Source: Deltaproteobacteria bacterium (GTDB lineage Bacteria > Myxococcota_A > UBA796 > UBA2385). From it: 64,000 nucleotides of DNA. The translations under genes and the position numbers were made by a program. How positions within the stretch are numbered: position 1 is the stretch's first letter; every line of letters begins with the position of its first letter. The notes under the pieces are model-generated. The model searched no databases. It saw nothing but the letters and a program-made list of their open reading frames with translations, and was not told where the DNA came from. Location: assembly GCA_016792625.1 (NCBI GenBank), contig JAEUKK010000048.1, positions 19,117 through 83,116 on the forward strand. The letters run 5' to 3'. Of this stretch, positions 29,801 through 38,528 are shown in pieces.

Positions 29801-31030
29801 TCAGTACTCCTCGCAGTAGCCGTTGCGGCAGGTGCCGTCGGCGCAGGGGGTGGCATCGTCGCAGGTGGCGCAGGTGGTGGCCCCGGTCGCTGCGGCCTCG
29901 AAGGCGCAGTGGCAGGGCTCGGCCGGCGCGTAGGCGTACAGCGGGCCGAGGTCACCGTCGCGGGTCACGTACATGGCGCAGTCGGGGACGTTCTTGTTGG
30001 CGATCGCGACCTCGGTGATGGTCTTGCTCGCCCCCGCGGGCGCAGAGACCCCCGCGAAGAAATTCAGCAGCACCTCTGTGGCCGGGTCGGCGAAGCTGCC
30101 ATCGGTGTCACCGGCCAAGCCGTAGAAACGGCCTGGGCCCCACAGGTAGTAGAGGCCGGTGCGGACGTTGATCTTGTCAAAGGCCGTGGCCGAGGAGTCG
30201 GGCCAGTAGGCGGCGTTCTGGCCGGTCTGCTGCCAAGCCAGCGTGCGGACGGTGGCGCGGTTGGCGTCGGCGACCTCGCCGCTGGCGAAGCTGATGCCCG
30301 CCTCAGGGTCGGCGAGGGCCGAGAGCCAGGCCACCGAGTTGGTGTTGCTGCCTGCGTCGACGCCGGTGTAACGGGTGACAGGTAGGCCGGTGGCGAGGGA
30401 GAGATACAGCTGCACGTAGCTGTTCTCGTTGCGCCGGATGTAGTAGGAGGGGTCGGTGTTGACCCAGGGGGCCACGCCCGCGGGCGCGCCGAAGCCATAG
30501 ACCAAGTAGAAGGCCTCGGCGCTGATCGACTGTTGGGTCGAGGCGTTGGGCACGAGCACGTTGACGCTCGAGATGGGGCCGGTCACCTCGGTGATGCCCT
30601 CAAGGTAGGCCGCGTCGGTCACCAGCGGGCAGAGGTAGGGCCCGTTGCCCATGCTGGCGAAGTCGACCTCTTCACCCTCGAGCGGCAGGGCGCACGAGAG
30701 CTGGGTGCCGTCGGCGGCCCAGTACTTGGCCGTGCCAGTGATGGTGGTGGGGCCCAGCGCGGTCAGGGCGTAGATGCCCGAGCAGGCGCCCGCGTCATCT
30801 TTGTAGACGACGTAGACGGGGTCGTCGCTGCCCTGCAGCACGACCGCGGCTTTGCTGACCAGCGGGGTCTGGGCGCTGCCGCCCGCGCCATAGACGATGG
30901 GAGCGCCGCTGGAGATCTCGTCACAGGGGAGGGTGTCTTGGGCGGCGGCCGTCAGCGGGCACAAGACCGCGACGGCGACGAGCGCAGCGCGCGCAGCGGC
31001 CCGCCCGCGCCGGGGGGTGGGGGAGTGCAT
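29801..31030 (-). CDS. Secreted periplasmic-binding-protein-like protein, first gene of the TonB operon
   Basis: The ATG at 31030 gives 409 residues and a clean signal peptide (AALVAVAVLCPLTAAAQD). Upstream starts precede the signal with charged residues. The body resembles type-2 periplasmic binding proteins of the PstS kind in pattern (an opening SSGAPIVYGAGGSAQTPLV, a middle region with YFxxRxxxS-like YYIRRNENSYVQLYLSLATG) but no ABC permease is encoded nearby. The C-terminus carries a Cys cluster (CHCAFEA, CATCDDATPCADGTC). It may bind substrate and hand it between the porin or receptor and another carrier. The assignment is by pattern only. A perfect sigma-54 promoter lies 83 bases upstream. 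Confidence 0.65.
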   Translation of the reverse strand: MHSPTPRRGRAAARAALVAVAVLCPLTAAAQDTLPCDEISSGAPIVYGAGGSAQTPLVSKAAVVLQGSDDPVYVVYKDDAGACSGIYALTALGPTTITGTAKYWAADGTQLSCALPLEGEEVDFASMGNGPYLCPLVTDAAYLEGITEVTGPISSVNVLVPNASTQQSISAEAFYLVYGFGAPAGVAPWVNTDPSYYIRRNENSYVQLYLSLATGLPVTRYTGVDAGSNTNSVAWLSALADPEAGISFASGEVADANRATVRTLAWQQTGQNAAYWPDSSATAFDKINVRTGLYYLWGPGRFYGLAGDTDGSFADPATEVLLNFFAGVSAPAGASKTITEVAIANKNVPDCAMYVTRDGDLGPLYAYAPAEPCHCAFEAAATGATTCATCDDATPCADGTCRNGYCEEY

Positions 31031-31519
31031 CAGGTCTCTCGGGGAGGAGGGAGTCCGCAGCGGGTGACCCCGCCGCACGCGCGGGCACGACCATGCGCCC
31101 GCGGGGCTGGGAGCAAGGGGCGTGCCAAGGTCGCGCGTCGCCGCGGCCCCTCGCGACCCCGGGGTCGTGGGCTCGGTGGGAGCGGCCTTTGCTGCGGCGC
31201 TCCCCGCGGGGGGCCGCGGCGGCCGCGCGCGCTTCGTGGCCGCGGCCGCCGGTCGTGGCGGGGGGGCGCGGCGCGAGATCTCGTCACGGGCACCGTGGGC
31301 CGCGGCGCTCCGTCGCCGCGCGGGGCCGCGGCCGTCGCGGCGGCGGGCCGCGGGAGAGGGGGCAGGGCTGCCTTGGGCCGCGCCCGGCCGACCGGCGCGC
31401 GCCGCGCAGCGGCGGTCGCCCTGCGACCGAGCCCGCGCGCCCGCGGACCATGGCCGCGGGCGGGGCCGCGGGCGAGCGCAGAGGGGGGCCGTCGGCGCCC
31501 GACCGCCCCCGTGCCGGCT
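31031..31519. promoter_or_regulatory. 489-base regulatory gap upstream of the TonB operon
   Basis: No ORF is credible here. Besides the sigma-54 promoter it contains two perfect palindromes: CGACCCCGGGGTCG (31154-31167), centred near -59 from the predicted start, and CGAGATCTCG (31274-31283), near -177. Either could bind an activator. Neither resembles the GCGACATGTCGC pair at 19049-19096, so this operon may answer to a different regulator. The remainder is GC-rich repeats of GGCCGCGG type. Confidence 0.45.
31113..31127 (-). promoter_or_regulatory. Sigma-54 promoter of the TonB operon
   Basis: The minus-strand sequence TGGCACGCCCCTTGC matches TGGCACG-N4-TTGC perfectly. The start would be near 31102, about 70 bases before the ATG at 31030. 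Nine genes on the same strand, down to 21141, could be read from it. Confidence 0.88.
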
Positions 31520-33982
31520 CTAGAGCTTCTCGACCGTCACGATGGCGTTGAAGTCGGGCTGCTCGCTGCAGGGGTCATAGCGCCGCTCGATAATCCCGTT
31601 GCACTCAGGCCAATAGGCCGCGAGCACACCCGGCTTGATGTTCATCGGGCGCACCCGCGCGTCCCAGTGGCCCAGCGCGCTGCGCAGGCGCACGCGGTCG
31701 TTGGCGGCGACCCCGAGGCGCCGCATGTCGGCGGGGTTCATGAACAGGTCGTCGCGCCCCTCGCCGCCCTGCAGGCGGTCGATGTCTTTGATGATGATGC
31801 TGTTGAACTGCTTGCCGCGGCGGGTGCTCAGCCAGAAGTGGCCCGGTGGCACGGCGTTGTCGGGCAGCGCGGTGGGGGTGAAGCGCGCCCGCTTGTTGGG
31901 CATGGTGTGGAAGTCGGTGCAGAGCAGCGGGCCGCCCCACTGCACCCAGTCGCCGGCCCGCTTGAGCGTCGAGATGCCGCGGTACATGGGCATCGCGCGC
32001 TCCATCTCGTCGCGAATGATGGCGCTGTCGGTGTAGTCGAGCGCAGGCCCGAGCGCCGGGCGCAGTGCGCGGGCGAACTGGGCGATGATCTGGTACTCGG
32101 GCCGGGCCTCGCCCACCTGAGGGTGCCCGGTGACCTCGGGGGAGAAGCGGATGCGCCTCTCGGTCGAGGTGCTCGTACCCCCACCCTTCTGCTCGTAGCG
32201 GGTCTGGGCGGGCAGCAGCAGCACGAACTCTTTGGGCTCGAGCAGCATGCTGGTGTTGACCACGATGTCTTGGTGCACCCGCACCGGGGTGTTGGCGAAG
32301 GCCTCGACCACGAATTGGGGGTCGGGCATCGTGGCCAGAAGGTTCCCGCCGAGGTTGTAGAGCAGGTCGAGCTCGCCGCGGTGGGCCGCCTCGACCATGG
32401 GGCCGGTGGTCAGGCCCTTCCAGGTGGGGATGGGGTGACCCCAGATCGCGCTCATCTCGGCGGCGGTCTCTTCGGTCAGGGTGCGGCCGCCAGGCAGCTT
32501 GTTGGGGGCGACCCCGATCTCTCCGCCGCCCTGGACGCCGGAGTGACCCCGGATGGGCAAGATGCCGCACTTGGGCCGGCCTAGCGTGCCGGTCGCGAGG
32601 TGCAGGTTGGCGACAGCCTCGACGTTTTGCACGCCCCAGCGGTGCTGGGTCAGGCCCATTGAGTAGACGGTCACAAAACTCTGGGCCCGGGTCAGCAGCT
32701 CGGCGAACCACTCGATGTCGCGGCGGCGGCAGCCGGCCACGGCCTCGAGGTCTTCCCAGCGTTGGGCGGCGACCGCGGCGGCGGCCTCGGCAAAACCTTC
32801 GGTCTTGCCGTTCACATAGTCGAGGTTCACCGCCCCGCGCTCGATCAGGGCCTTGAGCACGCCGTTGAGGAAGCCGATATCGCCGCCGGCGTTGACCTGG
32901 ATGAAGTCGTCCATCAGGGTGGTGCCGAAGAGGGCCGAGCGCGGGTCGCTGGGCACCCAATAGCGTTCGAGGCCCTTCTCGAGCGTAGTGTTCACCACGA
33001 CGATACGGGTACCTTTGCGCTTGGCCTCCATCAGGTACTTCATCGAGACGGGCTGGTTGTTGCTCAGGTTGGTGCCGATGAGCAAGATGAGGTCGGTGCC
33101 GATCAGATCGCTGAGCGAGCAGGTGGGCGCGGCGACCCCAATGGTGCGCGACAGACCCGCCACGGTGGCCGCGTGGCAGAGGCGCGCGCAGAGGTCGACG
33201 TGGTTGGTGCCGAGCAGCCGCGCCGCCTTGGTCAGCGCGTAGTAGACCTCGTTGGTCACCCCCTTGCTGGTGGCGAAGAAGGCGAGCCGGCGGGGATCGA
33301 CCTCGCGCAGGCGATCGCGGGCGAGCCCATAGGCGTCGTCCCACGAGATGCGGCGGAAGCCCCGGTCGCCCCGCCGGTAAATGAAGGGGTAGGGCAGGCG
33401 GCCCAAGCGCTGCAGCTGCGCGTTGGACATGCCGCGCAGGCGGTCAATGTCGAGCAGATCGGCTGGCGCCAGCGGGCCCATGGTGTTGATGCGCAGCAGC
33501 TTGAGGCGGCTGGTGCACACATGGGTGCCCGCGATCACGTCGTCGCGCAGGCCCCGCGGCCCCAATGAGCAACCGTCACAGACCCCCTCGTTGAGGATAT
33601 TCCAGGCATAGGGGAGGGCGTCGCGGTTCTCCCACACCACCTCGGCGGTCTCGAGGATGTGGTGGGGCTTGTCGAGCCCGAGCCCAAAGGGGCGCCAAGA
33701 GGCTGCGGCGTGGGCCCCCCGGATGGCCGGCAGGTCATTGCTGCGGGAGCGCACGGGCGGCCGCGGGGCCGGGGCGCTGAGCGCGGCCTCGGCGGCGGGT
33801 TCGGCGGCGGGTTCGGCGGCGGGCTCGGCGACCGGCGCGGAGGCTTCGGCGGAGGGCTCGGCGATGGGCGCGGCGGGCTCGGCGGCGGGCTCGGCGGCGG
33901 AGGGCTCGGCGGCGGAGGGCTCGGCGACCGGCGCGGAGGGCTCGGCGGGCTCGCTGGAGGGCGCGGTGGGGGCGGCGGACAT
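31520..33982 (-). CDS. Molybdopterin oxidoreductase, FdhF/YdeP-like formate dehydrogenase alpha family
   Basis: The ATG at 33982 has GAGG five bases upstream and gives 820 residues; a GTG two codons earlier is less well placed. The first 70 or so residues are repeated Ala/Glu/Pro units (AEPSAAEPSAAEPAAEPAAP). The catalytic part begins with a Cys-containing segment (NEGVCDGCSLGPRGLRDD) and carries CARLCHAATVAGL, where the cysteine is the likely molybdenum ligand, GTDLILLIGTNLSNNQPV, GHSGVQGGGEIGVAPNKLPG, and a C-terminal molybdopterin-binding domain. The iron-sulfur motif is shorter than in classical formate dehydrogenases, as in the YdeP subgroup. The substrate is uncertain. No electron-transfer partner gene is adjacent. 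Confidence 0.85.
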   Translation of the reverse strand: MSAAPTAPSSEPAEPSAPVAEPSAAEPSAAEPAAEPAAPIAEPSAEASAPVAEPAAEPAAEPAAEAALSAPAPRPPVRSRSNDLPAIRGAHAAASWRPFGLGLDKPHHILETAEVVWENRDALPYAWNILNEGVCDGCSLGPRGLRDDVIAGTHVCTSRLKLLRINTMGPLAPADLLDIDRLRGMSNAQLQRLGRLPYPFIYRRGDRGFRRISWDDAYGLARDRLREVDPRRLAFFATSKGVTNEVYYALTKAARLLGTNHVDLCARLCHAATVAGLSRTIGVAAPTCSLSDLIGTDLILLIGTNLSNNQPVSMKYLMEAKRKGTRIVVVNTTLEKGLERYWVPSDPRSALFGTTLMDDFIQVNAGGDIGFLNGVLKALIERGAVNLDYVNGKTEGFAEAAAAVAAQRWEDLEAVAGCRRRDIEWFAELLTRAQSFVTVYSMGLTQHRWGVQNVEAVANLHLATGTLGRPKCGILPIRGHSGVQGGGEIGVAPNKLPGGRTLTEETAAEMSAIWGHPIPTWKGLTTGPMVEAAHRGELDLLYNLGGNLLATMPDPQFVVEAFANTPVRVHQDIVVNTSMLLEPKEFVLLLPAQTRYEQKGGGTSTSTERRIRFSPEVTGHPQVGEARPEYQIIAQFARALRPALGPALDYTDSAIIRDEMERAMPMYRGISTLKRAGDWVQWGGPLLCTDFHTMPNKRARFTPTALPDNAVPPGHFWLSTRRGKQFNSIIIKDIDRLQGGEGRDDLFMNPADMRRLGVAANDRVRLRSALGHWDARVRPMNIKPGVLAAYWPECNGIIERRYDPCSEQPDFNAIVTVEKL

Positions 33983-34148
33983 TCTCACCTCGGGCCGCTC
34001 CGTTAACCCGGGCGCAGCTCTGGTTGGGGCCTGCGCAGAGCGACGTCAGGTGCGCCATCTTCGGGGCCCTGGTCCCCAGGCGCCGACACCCTGCTGTGGC
34101 TGCCCGCTGGGGCGCCGCTTAAAGCGACCGGCCGCGCCCAGAGGACCC

Positions 34149-35900
34149 ATGCGCACCGCCGCTGACACCCTCCAAGAGGCGCTGCGCCTCAGCGCCGCGC
34201 TGGAGCCCCCCGCGCTGCGCCGCGCGCGGGTGCTCGAGCTGGCCTTGGCCGCGCGCGATCACGAGCAGCACGCCATTGCCGACGCGGCCATCTTGTTGCT
34301 TGACACGGGCGCCGCCCAGCTGCCCGAGCGGGCCCTGCGGCTTGAGCGCGGATTGGCCAGCGCCGAGGCCGGTCCGCGGCTGCGCGCCCTCGCCGAGGCG
34401 GTCGCCGACGCGCTTGGGCGGGCCTGGCCCTGGCGCCCGGGCCGGCTGACCCACCCCGATGAGGCGCGGGTGCTGCTGTGCAGCGCCTGGGCGCGGCTCG
34501 GCGAAGATGCCCTGCTTGACGACGCCTTGGGCGGTTTTGTGGCCGATGGGCTGCATGCGCTGGGCTGGGCGGCCGCCTGCGCGGCCTCCTGGGGGCGTTC
34601 GCCCGAGCGGGCCGAGGCGCTGGGCTACCACGCGCTCACCTTGGCCGTGCGGGCCGAAGATCCGGTCATCGAGCGCCGGGCGGTTCGGGTGATCGCCGAG
34701 GGTGCGCTCGTGGTCGGCCGGACGGGCGCGGCCCTCGCCCCCCTCAAGGCCCTGAGCGGCCTCGGCGTCTTCGGGCTGCGCTGGGCCGAAGCGGCGCTGG
34801 TGGTGGCCCAGGCCTGCGCTGAGAATGATGAGCTGGGCGCTGCAGGCGCGACCTTGCAGCGCGCGGCCCTGGCCGCCGAAGAGGTCGAGGGCGACGACCA
34901 GGCGGTGACCGCGCTGCTCTGCCGGGTGGCCGAGGCCCAGCGCCGCCACCTCGGCCCGGCCCTGGCCCGCACCACCGCCCAGCGCATCATCGACCGCCTG
35001 CGCGGCCATGTGATTGGGCCAGAGCCCAACCTGCGCCTACCCTTTCGGCCGCTGCTCGAGGTCTCGCTCGCCAACCCCGGCCTCGCCGCGCCGCTGCGTG
35101 ACCTGCTGCGGCGCCAAGCGGTGGTGGCACCGGGCTGGTGTTTTGCGCTGGGCCTGCTCGAGCTCGGCACCGGAGCCCCCGAGCGGGCCCGGCAGGCGGC
35201 GCGGGTGCTCGAGGAGAGCGCCGACAGCGGCGCCAATGACGTCGAGGCGCGCTGGCTTGGGGGCCTGCTGCGGGCGCGCCTGGGTGAGCTGCCCCGCGCG
35301 CGCCGCCAGCTCTTGGAGGCGCTGCGTGAGCTGCCGACGGGCGCCGCGGTGGACGTGCCGGGCAGCCCCGGCGGCGACCGGCGCGCCGAGCGGGTCTTCA
35401 CCGACGAGCTGCTGGCGGCCGGTGATCTCGAGGGCGCCCTGCTCATCGCCCGGCTGACCCCGGGGCCGGCCCTGCGGGGCGCGCTGCTGCGGCGCTGCGC
35501 CGACGCCTTGCGGCTGCAGGGCGCCATTCCCGCCGCCCAAGGGGCCTTGGACGAGGCAACGGCGGCCCTCGCTGAAGAAGATGCGGCCGATCTCGACCCC
35601 GAGCTGCTGCTCGAGCTGGTGCTCGCCCGGGCCGCGGCGGGCCAGGAGCAGGCGGCGGCCGATCTTTTCGCCTGGGAGCGCGCCAGGCTGGTCGCGCGTG
35701 GGGACGGCGCGGCCCAGCTGCCTTTGGCCCAAGAGCGGCTCGGCGGGCGCTGCGGGGCCGGCGTCGACGCCGCCCTCGAGCGCGCCTGGGAGGAGGAGCT
35801 CGCCGCCCTCTCGACCCCCGATGACCAGATTGGCCTGCTGCTCGTTTGGCTCGAGGCCCACCGCGGGGCCGGGCTGCTGCCCCTGGCGGTCGGCGCCTGA
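34149..35900 (+). CDS. Helical-repeat protein of unknown function
   Basis: The ATG at 34149, preceded by GAGG, gives 583 residues; the open frame upstream is the antisense of the molybdoenzyme's Ala/Glu/Pro repeat and not genuine. The sequence is almost entirely Ala/Leu/Arg-rich helix pairs of about 35-40 residues with TPR-like character (AHRG, RARQAARVLEESADSGANDV, RAERVFTDELLAAGDLEGAL). There is no signal peptide, membrane helix or catalytic motif, so it is probably a cytoplasmic scaffold. It is divergent from the molybdoenzyme, with 166 bases between the starts that show no clear promoter motif. Confidence 0.72.
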   Translation: MRTAADTLQEALRLSAALEPPALRRARVLELALAARDHEQHAIADAAILLLDTGAAQLPERALRLERGLASAEAGPRLRALAEAVADALGRAWPWRPGRLTHPDEARVLLCSAWARLGEDALLDDALGGFVADGLHALGWAAACAASWGRSPERAEALGYHALTLAVRAEDPVIERRAVRVIAEGALVVGRTGAALAPLKALSGLGVFGLRWAEAALVVAQACAENDELGAAGATLQRAALAAEEVEGDDQAVTALLCRVAEAQRRHLGPALARTTAQRIIDRLRGHVIGPEPNLRLPFRPLLEVSLANPGLAAPLRDLLRRQAVVAPGWCFALGLLELGTGAPERARQAARVLEESADSGANDVEARWLGGLLRARLGELPRARRQLLEALRELPTGAAVDVPGSPGGDRRAERVFTDELLAAGDLEGALLIARLTPGPALRGALLRRCADALRLQGAIPAAQGALDEATAALAEEDAADLDPELLLELVLARAAAGQEQAAADLFAWERARLVARGDGAAQLPLAQERLGGRCGAGVDAALERAWEEELAALSTPDDQIGLLLVWLEAHRGAGLLPLAVGA

Positions 35901-35957
35901 GCGCGGGCCCCGGCGCGCGCCGGCCCCACCGGAATAGCGGGGCCGACCGGAGGTCCC

Positions 35958-37034
35958 ATGTCCGCGCCCGACCCGCGCACCGCACCCCCTGTCCGCGCGC
36001 TGGTCGTGGGCCTCGGCGCCATCGGCGGCCTCGTGATGGGCGGCATGCTGCTACACCCGCCCGGCGTGGTCGAGGTGGTGGGCTTGAGCACCAACGCCGG
36101 CATCGCCGACGCGCTCGACGCCCAGGGTTTTCGGCTCGGCGGCCTGCGCGCCCCGAGCGTGCGCTTTGGCGCGGTGGCGCGGTCGGTGGATGCCTTGCAG
36201 GGGCCGTTCTCGCTGATCTTCCTCGCGGTGCAGCCCCCGCAAGCGGTGGCGGCCATCCGCGAGGTGGCCCACCTGCTCGCCGACGACGGCGAGGTGGTTC
36301 TGCTCCAAAATGGCCTACCTGAAGATATCATCGGCGAGGTGGTAGGGCACGACCGGGTGATCGGCGCGGTGGTGACCTGGGGCGCGAGCCAAGAGGCGCC
36401 GGGGGTCTATGCCCAGACCAGCCCGGGCGGCTTCATCCTCGGGCGGGCCAACGGGCAGATCGACGCCAAGGTCGAGCAGGTCGCCGCGCTGCTCAATCCG
36501 GTCGGCGAGGCGCGGCCCACCGACAACATCCGCGGCGCGCGCTGGTCGAAGCTGGCGATCAACGCGAGCATCAGCACGCTGGGCACGCTGGGCGGCGACA
36601 CCCTCGGCCGCTTGATGCGGGCCGCGGTGGTGCGCCGGCTCTTTCTTGAGATCGTGACCGAGACCGTGGCGGTCGCGCGGGCCGAGGGCGTGAAGCTCGC
36701 GCCCGTCTCGTCGGCGCTCGACGTGGGCAAGCTGGCCTTGAGCGTACAAGAGCGGAGGGGCGGGCCCCGCTTGTGGCTCAAGCACGCTGTTCTGGTCGTG
36801 GTGGGCATGAAGTACCGGCGGATGCGCAGCAGCATGCTCTCGGCCATCGAGCGCGGGCGCCCGCCCGCCGTCGATCTGCTCAACGGTGAGGTGGTTCGTC
36901 GGGGCGCGGCGCTGGGCGTGTCCACACCGGTCAACAGCCGCGCGACCGCGCTGGTGCACGCCATTGCCCGGGGAGAAGAGAAGATGGGCATGGAGCTGGT
37001 GCGGCGGCTAGCGGCAGAGGTGGGGGTGGCCTAA
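35958..37034 (+). CDS. 2-dehydropantoate 2-reductase-like (ApbA/PanE family) protein
   Basis: This 358-residue protein starts with a Rossmann NAD(P)-binding motif (ALVVGLGAIGGLVMGGMLL) after GGAGG. It continues with the family pattern FLAVQPPQAV, LLQNGLPEDIIGEVVG, then the C-terminal catalytic domain with RWSKLAINASISTLG (the conserved Lys) and VNGEVV-like LLNGEVVRRGAALGVSTPVN. Members reduce ketopantoate in pantothenate synthesis, but the family is broad and the protein is somewhat longer than E. coli PanE (about 300). No pantothenate genes are nearby, so the substrate is uncertain. Confidence 0.83.
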   Translation: MSAPDPRTAPPVRALVVGLGAIGGLVMGGMLLHPPGVVEVVGLSTNAGIADALDAQGFRLGGLRAPSVRFGAVARSVDALQGPFSLIFLAVQPPQAVAAIREVAHLLADDGEVVLLQNGLPEDIIGEVVGHDRVIGAVVTWGASQEAPGVYAQTSPGGFILGRANGQIDAKVEQVAALLNPVGEARPTDNIRGARWSKLAINASISTLGTLGGDTLGRLMRAAVVRRLFLEIVTETVAVARAEGVKLAPVSSALDVGKLALSVQERRGGPRLWLKHAVLVVVGMKYRRMRSSMLSAIERGRPPAVDLLNGEVVRRGAALGVSTPVNSRATALVHAIARGEEKMGMELVRRLAAEVGVA

Positions 37035-37136
37035 GCGGGCGGAGGGCGCTTCGACCCGGTCTCAGCGGGGCCTGCAGCGGCGCTTGGTGGTCGAGCAGCT
37101 GTGGTCGCGGGCGCTGGCGCCCCTGCTGCTTGCGCC

Positions 37137-37158
37137 CTGTCCCCCGTTCGGGGGACAG
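37137..37158. promoter_or_regulatory. Strong inverted repeat upstream of a LuxR-type gene
   Basis: CTGTCCCCC and GGGGGACAG form a perfect 9-bp stem around GTTC. It lies about 100 bases after the reductase stop and 58 bases before the next ATG. It could terminate the reductase transcript (there is no T-run) or be an operator for the regulator. Confidence 0.5.
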
Positions 37159-37215
37159 CAGGGGTGGGCCCGGCCCGCTACATGGTGTCTGGCCTCGACC
37201 TCAAAGGAGCCGCCC

Positions 37216-37596
37216 ATGTATGCACTTGACCTGAGCCACCCGTCGGTCGTCGAAGATCCCGAAGCGCCGGCGCCCGCCGGTCGGGGCGGCGCTGACCTTC
37301 GGTTGGTCGCCCCCGATCAGGGCCCTCGGCGGGCCGGCTTGGATTGGGCCGCCCTGGGGCCACGCCAGCGCGCGGTCGCCGAAGCGGTGCTCGCCGGTGA
37401 TACGAACGCCCAGATCGCCGCGCGCCTCGATATGTCGGTCCACACCGTGCGGGAGCACCTCAAGCGGATGGCCGGTCGCCTCGCCGCCCGCGGGCGCGCG
37501 GGGCTCATCTTTGGGCTGCAGAGCGCCCAGCAGCAAGCCCTCACCGCGGCGCAGGCCGAGGACGGGCGGAGCTCCGACCAGCTCGCCCACGGATAG
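37216..37596 (+). CDS. Small LuxR-type helix-turn-helix protein
   Basis: The ATG at 37216 follows a strong AAAGGAG, giving 126 residues. The C-terminal half is a LuxR/GerE helix-turn-helix: LGPRQRAVAEAVLAGDTNAQ, then IAARLDMSVHTVREHLKRMA. The N-terminal half (about 50 residues) has no recognisable receiver or sensor domain, so it may be a single-domain regulator responding to its own level or to a partner. It is followed by a convergent hairpin. Its targets are unknown. Confidence 0.8.
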   Translation: MYALDLSHPSVVEDPEAPAPAGRGGADLRLVAPDQGPRRAGLDWAALGPRQRAVAEAVLAGDTNAQIAARLDMSVHTVREHLKRMAGRLAARGRAGLIFGLQSAQQQALTAAQAEDGRSSDQLAHG

Positions 37597-37612
37597 GGCG
37601 GGTTCCTTCATC

Positions 37613-37636
37613 GGGGTGGAGTGAAGGCTCCACCCC
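37613..37636. terminator. Bidirectional hairpin between convergent genes
   Basis: GGGGTGGAG and CTCCACCCC form a perfect 9-bp stem with loop TGAAGG, 16 bases after the LuxR-type stop and in front of the convergent gene ending at 37716. Its position suits termination in both directions, though no long T-run is present. The remaining 79 bases up to 37716 show nothing else. Confidence 0.6.
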
Positions 37637-37715
37637 ATCGGCGATCATGTGCGCTGGGGCGCACCGTCCACGGGGCGGGTCGGGGGCGACTTGGCCCCGA
37701 CACCCTCGATGGCCC

Positions 37716-38528
37716 TCAGCGCACCTCGAGCTCGACCACCAGCGCACTTTCCCGCTGAAGGTCGTCCAGTACGCTGATCTCGATGGGGTGAACGCCCGGC
37801 GGTAAGCGCAGGCCCACCTGCAGCTCGGCCGGGCTCGTCCACAGAGGGCCCTCGGCCGGGTCGAGCGCTCGGCCCTCGCCGCGCAGAGAGCGCAGCCGGA
37901 GGCTGGCTTGATCGACCGCGCGCGCGCTCTGGACCCGCAGGCGCAGCGCGATGAGGCCCGCCGGCTGGGGGCCCGGCCCCGGTTCGAGCACCTGCAGCGT
38001 GGGGCCCACGGTCGCCTCGCCCCGAACGGTCACGGGGATACGGGGCGCGTGGAGCTCGTCGGGGTGGATGGTCCAGGGCGCGGGACGGAGCGCGAACAGG
38101 GCCACCGCCGCCGAGAGCAGGCCGCCCCCGGCCACCGCGACCCAGCGGCCCCAGGCGCCGGGCCGGCGTTCCGCAGGGGTGCCCGGAAGCGCCGGCGTCG
38201 GGTCTGCTGCGGTCGCTGGTCGGCCTCCATCGGCGCCGGATGAAGGGGGTCGCACATAGGCCGCGGCCACGGCGTCCCAGTCGATGCCGGCGCCGGGCGG
38301 AGGGGTGGGCAGGTGCAGCCTGACCGCCACCTGGCCCCACCCATCGGGTGCGCCGTCTTGACCCCCGGTGGTGGGCGCAGGGGGTGCCCCCGGGGCCTCT
38401 GCGTCGGTGAGCGCGGCGGCGAGGGCGTCGAGCAGCGCCTCGTCGAGCGGCTCGTCAGCCCCGCCTGCGGAGCTGAGCAGCGCGTCGATGGTCTCGGGCG
38501 CGCGCGGGGGGAGCGGTCGGTCAGACAT
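37716..38528 (-). CDS. Single-pass membrane protein encoded after an ECF sigma factor
   Basis: This 270-residue protein has an acidic, Pro-rich cytoplasmic-type N-terminal half without obvious motifs. One transmembrane helix follows (WVAVAGGGLLSAAVALFAL) and then a beta-rich C-terminal domain that would be periplasmic (TLQVLEPGPGPQPAGLIALR, LPPGVHPIEISVLDD). Its start overlaps the sigma-factor gene by eight bases. Size, topology and coupling fit an anti-sigma factor, but the N-terminal half lacks the zinc-binding HxxxCxxC motif of ZAS-type anti-sigma factors. The role is therefore a hypothesis. Confidence 0.65.
   Translation of the reverse strand: MSDRPLPPRAPETIDALLSSAGGADEPLDEALLDALAAALTDAEAPGAPPAPTTGGQDGAPDGWGQVAVRLHLPTPPPGAGIDWDAVAAAYVRPPSSGADGGRPATAADPTPALPGTPAERRPGAWGRWVAVAGGGLLSAAVALFALRPAPWTIHPDELHAPRIPVTVRGEATVGPTLQVLEPGPGPQPAGLIALRLRVQSARAVDQASLRLRSLRGEGRALDPAEGPLWTSPAELQVGLRLPPGVHPIEISVLDDLQRESALVVELEVR

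Noticed and set aside
33780..33980. Short tandem repeats at the end of the molybdoenzyme gene
   Set aside because: They keep reading frame and encode an Ala/Glu/Pro tail; they are not a CRISPR or mobile-element terminus.
37115..37129. A GG-N10-GC pattern upstream of the small LuxR-type gene (TGGCGCCCCTGCTGC)
   Set aside because: It has three mismatches to the sigma-54 consensus, lacks TTGC, and such spacing occurs by chance in DNA this GC-rich.
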